DNA of 64,000 nt. Origin: Rhizobiales bacterium 64-17 (GTDB taxonomy: Bacteria; Pseudomonadota; Alphaproteobacteria; Rhizobiales; Xanthobacteraceae). The stretch covers positions 161,729 to 225,728 of the forward strand of contig MKWA01000022.1 of assembly GCA_001899285.1 (NCBI GenBank), read 5' to 3'. The first letter of the stretch is position 1. Each line of letters starts with the position of its first letter. The translations under genes were made by a program, and so were the position numbers. Shown here piece by piece: positions 43,419 to 52,561 of this stretch. A model generated the notes under the pieces. The model worked only from the letters and a program-made list of their open reading frames with translations. It searched no databases and was not told the DNA's origin.

Positions 43419-44178
43419 TGCGCTTTTGCAGGTCAAAAACCTCAGCAAGCGGTTCGGCGGCATCGTCGCCACCGACGATCTGTCGCTCGATGTGCGGCAG
43501 GGCGAACTCCATGCCTTGATCGGCCCGAACGGGGCGGGCAAGACGACGCTGATTACGCAGCTCACCGGCCAGCTCACGCCGGACAGCGGCGCGGTGCTGT
43601 TCGCCGGCGAGGATATCAGCAGTCTGCCGGCCTATCAGCGCAGCCAGCTCGGCCTCGCGCGCTCGTTCCAGATCACGTCGTTGTTTCTCGACATGACCGC
43701 GCTCGACAATGTCGCACTCGCGGTGCAGGCGCACGCCGGCCATTCGTTCCGGTTCTGGGCGCCGGCCCGCGGCGAGGCGGAACTGCGCGATCCAGCCCGT
43801 GCCGCGCTCGCCCGCGTTGGCCTCGGCGAGCGGATGAATGTGCGTGCCGCGGCCATGAGCCACGGCGAGCATCGGCTGATCGAGATCGCCATGGCGCTCG
43901 CCGCCAAGCCGCGATTGCTGCTGCTGGACGAGCCGATGGCCGGGCTTGGTCCGGAAGAATCCGCGCGCATGGTAACGCTGCTGCGCGAATTGAAGCGCGA
44001 CTATGCGGTCCTGCTGGTCGAGCACGACATGGAAGCGGTATTCGCGCTCGCCGACCGCATCACCGTGCTGGTCTATGGCCGCGCGATCGCCACCGGCGCT
44101 CCCGATGCGATCCGCGCCAATGAGGATGTGAAGCGCGCCTATCTCGGCGAGCAGAAAGCGGTGACGCGCCATGGCTGA
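43411..44178 (+). CDS. livG: LIV-type ABC transporter ATPase, LivG family (system 3)
   Basis: 255 residues. Walker A GPNGAGKTT near 38-46, signature region AMSHGEHRLIEIAMAL (His and Glu within the usual LSYGQQR), Walker B LLLLDEPMAGLGPEE. Starts at ATG 43411 with GGGAGG 7 bases upstream, overlapping livM. Confidence 0.92.
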   Translation: MTDALLQVKNLSKRFGGIVATDDLSLDVRQGELHALIGPNGAGKTTLITQLTGQLTPDSGAVLFAGEDISSLPAYQRSQLGLARSFQITSLFLDMTALDNVALAVQAHAGHSFRFWAPARGEAELRDPARAALARVGLGERMNVRAAAMSHGEHRLIEIAMALAAKPRLLLLDEPMAGLGPEESARMVTLLRELKRDYAVLLVEHDMEAVFALADRITVLVYGRAIATGAPDAIRANEDVKRAYLGEQKAVTRHG

Positions 44179-44899
44179 AGCAAGCATGGTTGATCCCGCG
44201 CCGCTGTTGCAGCTCGACAAGGTCGAGACTTGCTATGGCTTGAGCCAGGTTCTGTTCGGTGTGTCGCTGTCGATCATGCCGGGTGAAGTCGTCACGCTGA
44301 TGGGCCGCAACGGCATGGGCAAGACCACCACCGTGCGCTCGATCATGGGGCTGACGCCGGCGCGCGCCGGCAGCATCCGCTTTTCCGGGTCGGATATTCG
44401 CGCGCTGCCATCCTATCGGGTGGCGAAGCTCGGTCTCGGTCTGGTGCCGGAAGGCCGGCAGATTTTCCCGAACCTCACCGTGCGCGAAAACCTCGTCGCC
44501 ACAGCACGCGGCGACGGCGAGGGTGCCTGGACGCTCGACAAGGTACATGGGCTGTTTCCGCGACTCGCCGAGCGCGGCGGCAATATGGGTAATCTGCTCT
44601 CGGGCGGAGAACAGCAGATGCTGGCGATCGGCCGTGCGCTGATGACCAATCCGCGTTTGCTGATTCTCGACGAGGCGACCGAAGGTCTCGCGCCGCTGAT
44701 CCGCGAGGAAATCTGGAACTGCCTCGGCATGCTGAAGAAAGCCGGGCAATCGATCCTGGTGATCGACAAGAACGTCGATGCGCTCACCGAGATCGCCGAC
44801 CGGCATTACATGATCGAGCGTGGCCGTGTGGTCTGGAGTGGCACCTCGCGCGACCTGCTCGACGCGCCGGACATCCAGCACCGCTATCTGGGGATTTGA
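44171..44899 (+). CDS. livF: LIV-type ABC transporter ATPase, LivF family (system 3)
   Basis: 242 residues. Walker A GRNGMGKTT near 43-51, Q-loop region LGLVPEGRQIFPNLTV, signature LSGGEQQML, Walker B LLILDEATEGLAP. The residue after the Walker B Glu is Ala instead of the usual Pro. After the switch His position the sequence reads LVIDKNVDAL, with Lys-Asn where LivF normally has EQN. Last gene of system 3; it converges on the RND operon with only 6 bases between stops. Confidence 0.92.
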   Translation: MAEASMVDPAPLLQLDKVETCYGLSQVLFGVSLSIMPGEVVTLMGRNGMGKTTTVRSIMGLTPARAGSIRFSGSDIRALPSYRVAKLGLGLVPEGRQIFPNLTVRENLVATARGDGEGAWTLDKVHGLFPRLAERGGNMGNLLSGGEQQMLAIGRALMTNPRLLILDEATEGLAPLIREEIWNCLGMLKKAGQSILVIDKNVDALTEIADRHYMIERGRVVWSGTSRDLLDAPDIQHRYLGI

Positions 44900-44905
44900 T
44901 CCCGG

Positions 44906-47900
44906 TTATTCCGCCGGCTGCGGTTGCGGGCCGGTCGCGACCGTGTGGCCCGCGCCGCCGAGGTGGCGGTGCAGCCGGTCGAGCAGCAGATAGATCACCG
45001 GTGTGGTGTAAAGGGTTAGCACCTGCGAGACGATCAGGCCGCCGATGATGGTGATGCCGAGCGGCCGGCGCAGCTCCGAGCCGGGGCCGGTGGCGACAAC
45101 GAGCGGGATCGCGCCGAGCAGCGCCGCCATGGTGGTCATCAGGATCGGCCGGAAGCGTTCGAGACAGGCTTCGTAGATCGCGCGTTCGGGCGGTAGCCCG
45201 CGCCGCCGCTCGCCCTCCAGCGCGAAGTCGACCATCATGATGCCGTTCTTCTTGACGATGCCGATCAGGAGAATGATGCCGATGAAGGCGATCACGGTGA
45301 GTTCGGTATTGAACGCCTGCAAGGCGAGCAGCGCGCCGAGACCCGCTGACGGCAAGGTCGAGATGATCGTCAACGGATGCGCCAGGCTCTCATAGAGCAC
45401 GCCGAGCACGATATAGACCGCGAGCAGCGCGGCGACGATCAGCAGCGGCTGCGCGCTCGCGCTCTGCTGGAACGCGCGAGTGTCGCCGGCGAAATCCGCG
45501 TTGATGCTGTCGGGCATATGCAGTTGAGCGACCGCCTGCGAAATTGATGTTGTGATCTCTTCGAGCTTTGCGCCCGGCGTGATGTTGTAGCTGATCGTTA
45601 CTGACGGAAACTGACCCTGGTGGTTGACGACGAGCGGCGACAGACCGCGTTCAATCCGCGCCACCGATGATAACGGCACCTGGCCGGAGGCACCGTTGAC
45701 GAACACCTGATGCAGGTCGGACGGGTCCGACTGGTAGCGCGGGTCGATCTCCATGATCACGCGATACTGATTGCGCTGGGTGTAGAGCGTCGAAATCTGC
45801 CGCTGCGAGAACGCGTTGTTCAGCGCATTGTCGATGTCCTGGATCTTCACGCCGAGCCGCGCCGCTGCGTCGCGATCGATCTTGACGTCGGCCTGCAGGC
45901 CGCCCTGATCGCGGTCGGTGGTGACGTCAACAATGCCGGGGAGACTGCGAATGCGCTCCTGCACGCGCGGCACCCATTTCTGCAGTTCGTCGAAGTCCGA
46001 GCTCCACAGCGTGAATTGATATTGTGAGTCAGTCTGCCGGCCACCGACGCGCAGATCCTGTGCCGGCACCATGAACACGCGCAGCCCGGGAATGTTGGTG
46101 AGTTTCGCGCGCAGCCGCGCCACCACGGCCTGCGTGCTGATGCCGCCACGATCGTTCTGCGGTTTCAGGCTGATGAACATGCGGCCGCGATTGACCGAGC
46201 CGTTGAAGCCGCTCGACCCGACCGAGGAGCCGACGCTGGCGATCGCCGGGTCGGCCATGACGATGTCGAGTGCCTTCTGCTGCAGGTCCACCATCGCTTG
46301 ATAGGAGATGTCGGTGGACGCCTGGGTGCCACCGAAGATCAGCCCGGTGTCGTCCTGCGGGAAATAGCCTTTCGGCGTCTTGATGAACAGGAACACGGTC
46401 AGCGCGATGGTGGCGACAAACACCAGCAGGACCAGCGCGTTCCGGCGCAGCACGATTGCCAGCGTGCGCGCATAGAACGCGATCATGCGCGACAGCAATG
46501 CTTCGACCGCGCGGTCGAGCCATGTGGCGTTCGGGCTCGGCGGCGAGCGCACGAAATAGGCGCAGACCATCGGCGTCACCGACAGCGAGATCACGGTGGA
46601 GACGGCGATGGCGAACGCAAGTGTCACCGAGAATTCGCGGAACAGGCGACCGACGATGCCGCTCATGAACAGCAGCGGAATGAAGGCAGCGATCAGCGAG
46701 ATGCTGATGGAGACGACGGTGAAGCCGATCTGCTTCGCCCCCATCAGCGCCGCACGCAGCGGCGAATGGCCCTTTTCGAGATTACGAAACATGTTCTCGA
46801 TCATGACGATAGCGTCGTCGACGACAAAGCCGATGCTGACCGCGAGCGCCATCAGCGACAGGTTGTTGATTGAGAAGCCCACTGCCCACATGGCGGCACA
46901 GGTGCCGGCGAGCGAGAGCGGCACGGTAATGCCGGCGGCCATGGTAGCAGCGCCGCGGCGCAAGAATAGGAACACCACCGCCATCACCAGCAGCGCAGTG
47001 GCGGCGAGCGTCAACTCCATGTCCTGGACGCTGGCGCGGATCGTCTGGGTGCGGTCGCTGAGGACTGAGAATTCCAGCCCGGCGGGGACCAGCCGCTGGA
47101 TATCCGGCAATGCCGCGAAAATGCGATCCACCGTCTCGATGACATTGGCATCGGCCTGCTTGGTGACGATCAGCAGCACAGCGGATTCGCGGTTGAAACG
47201 CGCGTCGGAGCGGCGGTTGCGCACGCCGGGCTCGACCTTGGCGATCGAGCCGAGCCGCACGACATTGCCGTTCACCGTCTTCACGACAATCGGTTCGTAG
47301 TCGCGCGCGTCCTGAAGCTGTTTGTTGGTGGCGATGGTGGAGGCGCGCTGCGGCCCGTCGAACACTCCGATCGGCCCGACCGCGTTGGCGTTGACGATGG
47401 CGGTGCGCACGTCCTCCATCGACAGGCCCATGGAGGCGATCTGCACCGGATCGACCCGCACGCGCACAGCGGGCTGCTCCGAGCCAGCGGCGGTGACCTC
47501 GGCGACGCCGTCGATCTGCGACAGCCGTTGCACGATCACGGTATCGGCGGCGTCGTAGATCGCGCTCGGCAGCATCGTCTTCGACGTGAGCGCGAGGATG
47601 AGGATCGGCGCGGCCGCCGGATTGGCCTTGCGGAAGGTCGGCAGTGTCGGCAGGTCGCCGGGCAGCGTCGCCAGCGCGGCGTTGAGCGCCGCCTGCACGT
47701 CGCGTGCCGCGCCCTCGATGCTGCGCGACAGGTCGAACTGCACGGTGATGCGCGAGGAGCCGAGCGAGGACACCGAGGTCATCTCGGTCACGCCGGCGAT
47801 CTCGCCAAGACGGCGTTCCAGCGGCGCGGCGACGGTGGCCGCCATGGTCGCCGGATCGGCACCGGGTCGGCTCGCCATGATGTTGATGGTCGGAAATTCC

Positions 47901-48019
47901 ACTGACGGCAGGCTCGATACCGGCAATTGGTCGTAAGCGACGGCCCCGACCAGGAACAGGCCGATCGCCATCAGCGTGGTGCCGATCGGCCGCCTGATGA
48001 ACGGGTAAGAGAAGTTCAC
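44906..48019 (-). CDS. RND efflux pump inner-membrane subunit, MdtC-like
   Basis: 1037 residues, full-length HAE1-type RND transporter with twelve transmembrane helices and two large periplasmic loops. The proton-relay aspartates D401-D402 are in GFVVDDAIVMIEN, and the N-terminus MNFSYPFIRRPIGTTL is that of MdtB/MdtC proteins. It overlaps the preceding RND gene by 4 bases. Two different RND subunits in one operon point to a heteromeric MdtBC-like pump exporting drugs, bile-salt-like compounds or aromatic toxins. Confidence 0.94.
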   Translation of the reverse strand: MNFSYPFIRRPIGTTLMAIGLFLVGAVAYDQLPVSSLPSVEFPTINIMASRPGADPATMAATVAAPLERRLGEIAGVTEMTSVSSLGSSRITVQFDLSRSIEGAARDVQAALNAALATLPGDLPTLPTFRKANPAAAPILILALTSKTMLPSAIYDAADTVIVQRLSQIDGVAEVTAAGSEQPAVRVRVDPVQIASMGLSMEDVRTAIVNANAVGPIGVFDGPQRASTIATNKQLQDARDYEPIVVKTVNGNVVRLGSIAKVEPGVRNRRSDARFNRESAVLLIVTKQADANVIETVDRIFAALPDIQRLVPAGLEFSVLSDRTQTIRASVQDMELTLAATALLVMAVVFLFLRRGAATMAAGITVPLSLAGTCAAMWAVGFSINNLSLMALAVSIGFVVDDAIVMIENMFRNLEKGHSPLRAALMGAKQIGFTVVSISISLIAAFIPLLFMSGIVGRLFREFSVTLAFAIAVSTVISLSVTPMVCAYFVRSPPSPNATWLDRAVEALLSRMIAFYARTLAIVLRRNALVLLVFVATIALTVFLFIKTPKGYFPQDDTGLIFGGTQASTDISYQAMVDLQQKALDIVMADPAIASVGSSVGSSGFNGSVNRGRMFISLKPQNDRGGISTQAVVARLRAKLTNIPGLRVFMVPAQDLRVGGRQTDSQYQFTLWSSDFDELQKWVPRVQERIRSLPGIVDVTTDRDQGGLQADVKIDRDAAARLGVKIQDIDNALNNAFSQRQISTLYTQRNQYRVIMEIDPRYQSDPSDLHQVFVNGASGQVPLSSVARIERGLSPLVVNHQGQFPSVTISYNITPGAKLEEITTSISQAVAQLHMPDSINADFAGDTRAFQQSASAQPLLIVAALLAVYIVLGVLYESLAHPLTIISTLPSAGLGALLALQAFNTELTVIAFIGIILLIGIVKKNGIMMVDFALEGERRRGLPPERAIYEACLERFRPILMTTMAALLGAIPLVVATGPGSELRRPLGITIIGGLIVSQVLTLYTTPVIYLLLDRLHRHLGGAGHTVATGPQPQPAE

Positions 48020-51000
48020 GGCCGTTCTCCGGCCGCAGGCGCTCCCGAGGTGGCGCGCGGCGCGCGGGCCGGCACCGGCGACAGCCGCACCCGCAGCCGC
48101 TCCATGTAGAGATAAATCACCGGCGTGGTGTAGAGCGTCAGCAGTTGCGACAACAGCAGACCGCCGATGATGGTGACGCCGAGTGGATTGCGCAGCTCCG
48201 AACCGGTGCCGCCTTCGAGCGCCAGTGGCAGCGCGCCGAACAGGGCAGCTAGCGTCGTCATCATGATCGGCCGGAACCGCAGCAGCGCCGCCTGCACGAT
48301 CGAATCCTCTGGCGACAGCTTCTGCTCGCGTTCCGCGTCGAGCGCGAAGTCGATCATCATGATCGCGTTCTTCTTGACGATGCCCATCAGCAGCACGATG
48401 CCGATCAGTGCGATCACCGACAGGTCGTAGTTGAACAACATCAGCGCGAGCAGCGCGCCGACGCCGGCGGATGGCAGCGTCGACAGGATCGTCATCGGGT
48501 GGATGAAGCTCTCATAGAGCACACCCAGCACGATATAGATGGTGATGGCGGCGGCGAGGATCAGCCACGGCTCGCCTTGCAGCGAGCGTGCGAACTCGGC
48601 CGCATCGCCGGAATAGCTGCCGAGGATCGCCGTCGGCATGCCGATGTCTTTTTCCGCCTGCGAGATCACCGCGACCGCATCGCTGAGCGCCGCGCGCGGC
48701 GCAAGATCGAAGCTGATCGTCACCGAGGGGAACTGCTCCTGATGCGCGATCGACAGCGGCGCGGTGACACGCTCGAAACTGGCGAAGGCGGCGAGCGGCA
48801 CCTGCGTGTTGACGGTGCTGGTCGCGGTGCTCGTCGTCGTGCTGCTCGCGGCGCTGCTGCTGGTGCCGGACTGCGTGCTCACCGGCGTCGTGGTCGTCGT
48901 GGTCGTGGTGGTGCTGGAGCCCGGCACATAAAGCCGCGCCAGCGCGCCGGGATCCTGCTGCTGGCTCGGCAGCGCCTCGAGGATCACGCGATACTGGTTC
49001 GCCTGGCCGTAGATGGTGGAGATTTGCCGCTGGCCGAACGCATCGTTGAGCGTGTCGGTGACCGACTGCATGCTGATGCCGAGCCGGCCGGCCTTCTCAC
49101 GATCGACATTGACGTTGATGCGCGGCCCGCCGTTCTGCGCTTCGGATGCGACCTCGCGGAGCGTCGAGGATTCCCGCAACTTCGCCGCCAGCGTATCGGC
49201 CCACTGGTTGACCTGTTCCGCGTCGCTGCCTGACAACGTGTATTGATACTGCGCGCGGCTGGCGCGGGTGCTGATCTGGATATCCTGCACTGGCTGGAAA
49301 TAGACGGTCATGCCGGGAATATGCGCGACCGCCTCTTTCAAACGCTCGATGATTGCCTCGACACGGGTGCTGCGCTCGTCGCGCGGCTTGAGCGTGATCG
49401 CCAGCTTGCCGGCATTCGGCGTGGCGTTGACCGGGCTGACGCCGACGATCGACACGATGTCGGTGACGTCCGGATCGCTGCGGATCGCGTCTTCCACCTG
49501 CTTCTGCCGCCGCGTCATCTCGACAAATGACACATCGACGCCGGCCTCGGTCACGGCGGTGATCTGCCCGGTGTCCTGCAGCGGCAGGAAACCCTTGGGG
49601 ATCGCGAGATAGAGGAGGACCGTCGCGGCGAGCGTGGCGATGGTGACGATCAGGGTCGCGCGCTGCCGGCGCAGCACCCAGTCGAGGCTGACGCGATAGA
49701 ACTCCACGGTGCGATCGACCGCGCCGTGCAGCCGCCGCGCCAGCGCGCCTTGCGCCTTGTCGAGATGCGGCTTGAGCAGCCGGCTGCACATCATCGGCGT
49801 CAGGGTCAGCGACACGACCATCGACACAACCACGGCGATAGTCAGCGTTAGCGCGAATTCGCGGAACATGCGGCCGACCAGCCCGGTCATGAACAACAGC
49901 GGGATGAACACCGCGATCAGCGAGATCGTCAGCGAAATCACGGTGAAGCCGATCTCGCGGGCGCCACGCAGCGCCGCGGCGAGCGGGTTCTCGCCTTTCT
50001 CGATGTGGCGGACGATGTTCTCGATCATGACAATGGCGTCGTCGACCACGAAGCCGGTGCCGATGGTCAGCGCCATCAGCGACAGATTGTCGAGCGAGAA
50101 TCCGCAGAACCACATCACGCCGAAGGTGGCGATGATCGACAGCGGCAATGCCACGGCGGCAATGATGGTGGCGCGGATCGTCGAGAGAAAGATCAGCACG
50201 ACGAGAACGACGAGCACGACGCTCAACATCAGCGTGAATTGCACGTCGTGGATCGAAGCGCGGATCGTCACGGTGCGGTCGTTGACCACGGTGAGACGCG
50301 CGGCGGCGGGCAGCGCACGCTGGAGCCGCGGCAGTTGCGCACGGATGCGCTCGACCGTGTCGATCACATTGGCGCCCGGCTGACGCTGCACGTCGATCAC
50401 CACCGCCGGCTTGCCCTGATACCAGGCACCGACCTTCACGTTCTCCATGCCCTCGACGACATTGGCGATGTCGCTGAGCAGCACGGGCGCGCTGTTCTTG
50501 TAGGTGATGACGATCGACTTGTAAGCAGCGGCGGTGCCGATCTGGTCGTTGGCGGCGATGGTGTAAGACTGCTGCGCGCCGTCGAGCGAGCCTTTCGGGC
50601 CGGCGACATTGGCGCCGACGATGGCATTGCGCACGTCTTCCAGCCCGATGCCATAGGCAGCAAGCCGCGACAGGTCCGCTTGAATGCGGATGCCGGGGCG
50701 CAATCCGCCCTGCACCGAGACCCGGCCGACGCCGGAAATTTCCGAGAGGCGCGGCGCCATCAGCGTGTCGGCGAGATCGCTGAGTTGCCGCATCGACACC
50801 GCGTCGGAGGTCAAAGCGAGGGTGACGATCGGCGTGTCGGCCGGGTTCACCTTGGAATAGAGCGGCGGATAGGGGAGGTTGCGCGGCAGCGTCGAGCCGG
50901 CGGCGTTGATCGCCGATTGCACGTCCTGCGCGGCCGCGTCGATGTCGCGGTTGAGGTCGAACTGCAGCGTGACCTGGCTGATGCCGAAGCTCGACGACGA

Positions 51001-51243
51001 GGTCATGCTGGCGAGCGAAGGAATTTGCCCGAATTGCCGCTCCAGCGGCGCGGTGACGAGTGACGTGACCGTGTCCGGATTGGCGCCCGGCAGTTGCGTC
51101 GTCACCTGGATCGTCGGGAAATCGACCTGCGGCAGAGCGGACACCGGCAGCCACCAGTATCCGAGCAGTCCTCCCAGCATCACCGCCACCGCGAGCAGCG
51201 AGGTCGCGATCGGCCGGCGGATGAAGGGCGCCGAGACGTTCAT
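48016..51243 (-). CDS. RND efflux pump inner-membrane subunit, MdtB-like, with Ser/Thr-rich insert
   Basis: 1075 residues. RND fold with D401-D402 in GFVVDDAIVMIEN. It is about 35 to 40 residues longer than MdtB because residues 776-813 are a low-complexity Ser/Thr run (nine consecutive Thr, then mixed S/T/A; bases 48805-48918) placed in the second periplasmic loop directly before VPLAAFASFERV, where relatives have a short turn. The frame is unbroken. The insert is probably an exposed flexible loop near the partner interface. Begins 13 bases after the fusion-protein stop. Confidence 0.94.
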   Translation of the reverse strand: MNVSAPFIRRPIATSLLAVAVMLGGLLGYWWLPVSALPQVDFPTIQVTTQLPGANPDTVTSLVTAPLERQFGQIPSLASMTSSSSFGISQVTLQFDLNRDIDAAAQDVQSAINAAGSTLPRNLPYPPLYSKVNPADTPIVTLALTSDAVSMRQLSDLADTLMAPRLSEISGVGRVSVQGGLRPGIRIQADLSRLAAYGIGLEDVRNAIVGANVAGPKGSLDGAQQSYTIAANDQIGTAAAYKSIVITYKNSAPVLLSDIANVVEGMENVKVGAWYQGKPAVVIDVQRQPGANVIDTVERIRAQLPRLQRALPAAARLTVVNDRTVTIRASIHDVQFTLMLSVVLVVLVVLIFLSTIRATIIAAVALPLSIIATFGVMWFCGFSLDNLSLMALTIGTGFVVDDAIVMIENIVRHIEKGENPLAAALRGAREIGFTVISLTISLIAVFIPLLFMTGLVGRMFREFALTLTIAVVVSMVVSLTLTPMMCSRLLKPHLDKAQGALARRLHGAVDRTVEFYRVSLDWVLRRQRATLIVTIATLAATVLLYLAIPKGFLPLQDTGQITAVTEAGVDVSFVEMTRRQKQVEDAIRSDPDVTDIVSIVGVSPVNATPNAGKLAITLKPRDERSTRVEAIIERLKEAVAHIPGMTVYFQPVQDIQISTRASRAQYQYTLSGSDAEQVNQWADTLAAKLRESSTLREVASEAQNGGPRINVNVDREKAGRLGISMQSVTDTLNDAFGQRQISTIYGQANQYRVILEALPSQQQDPGALARLYVPGSSTTTTTTTTTPVSTQSGTSSSAASSTTTSTATSTVNTQVPLAAFASFERVTAPLSIAHQEQFPSVTISFDLAPRAALSDAVAVISQAEKDIGMPTAILGSYSGDAAEFARSLQGEPWLILAAAITIYIVLGVLYESFIHPMTILSTLPSAGVGALLALMLFNYDLSVIALIGIVLLMGIVKKNAIMMIDFALDAEREQKLSPEDSIVQAALLRFRPIMMTTLAALFGALPLALEGGTGSELRNPLGVTIIGGLLLSQLLTLYTTPVIYLYMERLRVRLSPVPARAPRATSGAPAAGERP

Positions 51244-51256
51244 CGGAACGGGATAC

Positions 51257-52561
51257 TCACTGTGACGCGGCGCGCGCCGGCGTAATCGGTGACGGTGCGC
51301 TTTGCGAAGTATCGGAACGCTGCCGCTCGCGGCGCGGCTGGCCGTTCCGGCGCGAGGTCGCGGGCGGCGTCGCGCCCGGCTGAGGCTGCGCGTCGGGATC
51401 GGAGATTTTCACTTCCTTGCCGTCAGCAAGTTGCGCGAAGCCGGTGGTAACGACGCGTTCGTCCGGCTCGACGCCACGAGCGATCACCGACTGGTTCTCG
51501 TCCTGCATCGTCAGCGTGACCGGCCGCTGCTGCACCTTGTTCTCGGCATTGACCACATACACGAAGGTGCCGGCGGAGCTGCGCTGCACCGCGCCGGTCG
51601 GCACCACCACCACCTGCTGCAAGGTATCAACCGTCAGCCGCACGTCGACGAACTGGCCGGGCCACAGTTGCTGGCTGGCGTTGGGAAATTCGGCCTTGAG
51701 CTTCACCGTGCCGGTCGACTGGTCGATCTGGTTGTCGACCACCTGCAGCGTGCCCTTGTCGATCAGTGCGCCGGTGTCGGACTGCAACGCCTCGACCGTC
51801 AGCGGGCCTTTGGCGAAGGCGGCGTTGATCTGCGGGATGGTCTGCTGCGGCAGGTTGAACATCACATTGATCGGCTTGAGCTGGGTCAGCACCACCAGCC
51901 CGGTGGAGTTGGCGGCGCGTACCACATTGCCAACGTCGACCATGCGGATGCCGGTGCGTCCGTCGATCGGCGCGGTGATCTTGGTGTAGCCGAGAATGGC
52001 GCGTGCGTTCTCGATCGCCGCCTGATCGGATTTCACCTGCGCCTCGAGCTGCGCCACCAAGGCACGCTGGGTGTCGGCCTGCTGGCGGTTGATCGAATTG
52101 GTCGAAGCGAGTTTCTCATAGCGGTCGAGGTCGAGTCGCGCATTGGCAAGCTGAGCTTCGTCCTGCGCTTTCTTGGCAATCGCCTGGTCGAGCGCGGCCT
52201 GATAGGTGGTCGGGTCGATCTCGGCGAGCACGTCGCCCTTCGCGACGTCCTGACCCTCATTGAAATTGATGCTGAGGAGCTTGCCGTCCACCTGCGGCTG
52301 CACGGTGACGGTTTTCAGCGCCCGCGTGGTGCCGACGGTTTCCAGATAGACCGGCACATCCGCCTTCTTCGCCGCCATCGCCAGCACCGGCACCGGCCCG
52401 GTCGCGCCGGCGAAGCGCCCGCGGCCGCGTTGCGCCGTGTGCGAGGAATTGCCGCCCGGCCATTCATAGACAACGACCGCCGCGACCGCGGCGATCAGCA
52501 CCAGGCCGATCAGCCATCGGGTCCAGCGGCGCTTATGGCCGGTGTCGGGGTTATCGGGCAT
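51257..52561 (-). CDS. RND membrane fusion (adaptor) protein, MdtA-like
   Basis: 434 residues. One N-terminal membrane anchor (WLIGLVLIAAVAAVVVYEW, about 16-34), then the adaptor core: lipoyl half-motifs (VTVQPQVDGKLLSINFNEGQDVAKGDVLAEID and ILGYTKITAPIDGRTGIRMVDVGN) flanking a coiled-coil hairpin (about 125-190), a beta-barrel domain and a disordered Pro/Arg/Gln-rich tail. Links the RND pump to the outer-membrane factor. Overlaps the preceding outer-membrane-factor gene by 11 bases. Confidence 0.93.
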   Translation of the reverse strand: MPDNPDTGHKRRWTRWLIGLVLIAAVAAVVVYEWPGGNSSHTAQRGRGRFAGATGPVPVLAMAAKKADVPVYLETVGTTRALKTVTVQPQVDGKLLSINFNEGQDVAKGDVLAEIDPTTYQAALDQAIAKKAQDEAQLANARLDLDRYEKLASTNSINRQQADTQRALVAQLEAQVKSDQAAIENARAILGYTKITAPIDGRTGIRMVDVGNVVRAANSTGLVVLTQLKPINVMFNLPQQTIPQINAAFAKGPLTVEALQSDTGALIDKGTLQVVDNQIDQSTGTVKLKAEFPNASQQLWPGQFVDVRLTVDTLQQVVVVPTGAVQRSSAGTFVYVVNAENKVQQRPVTLTMQDENQSVIARGVEPDERVVTTGFAQLADGKEVKISDPDAQPQPGATPPATSRRNGQPRRERQRSDTSQSAPSPITPARAASQ

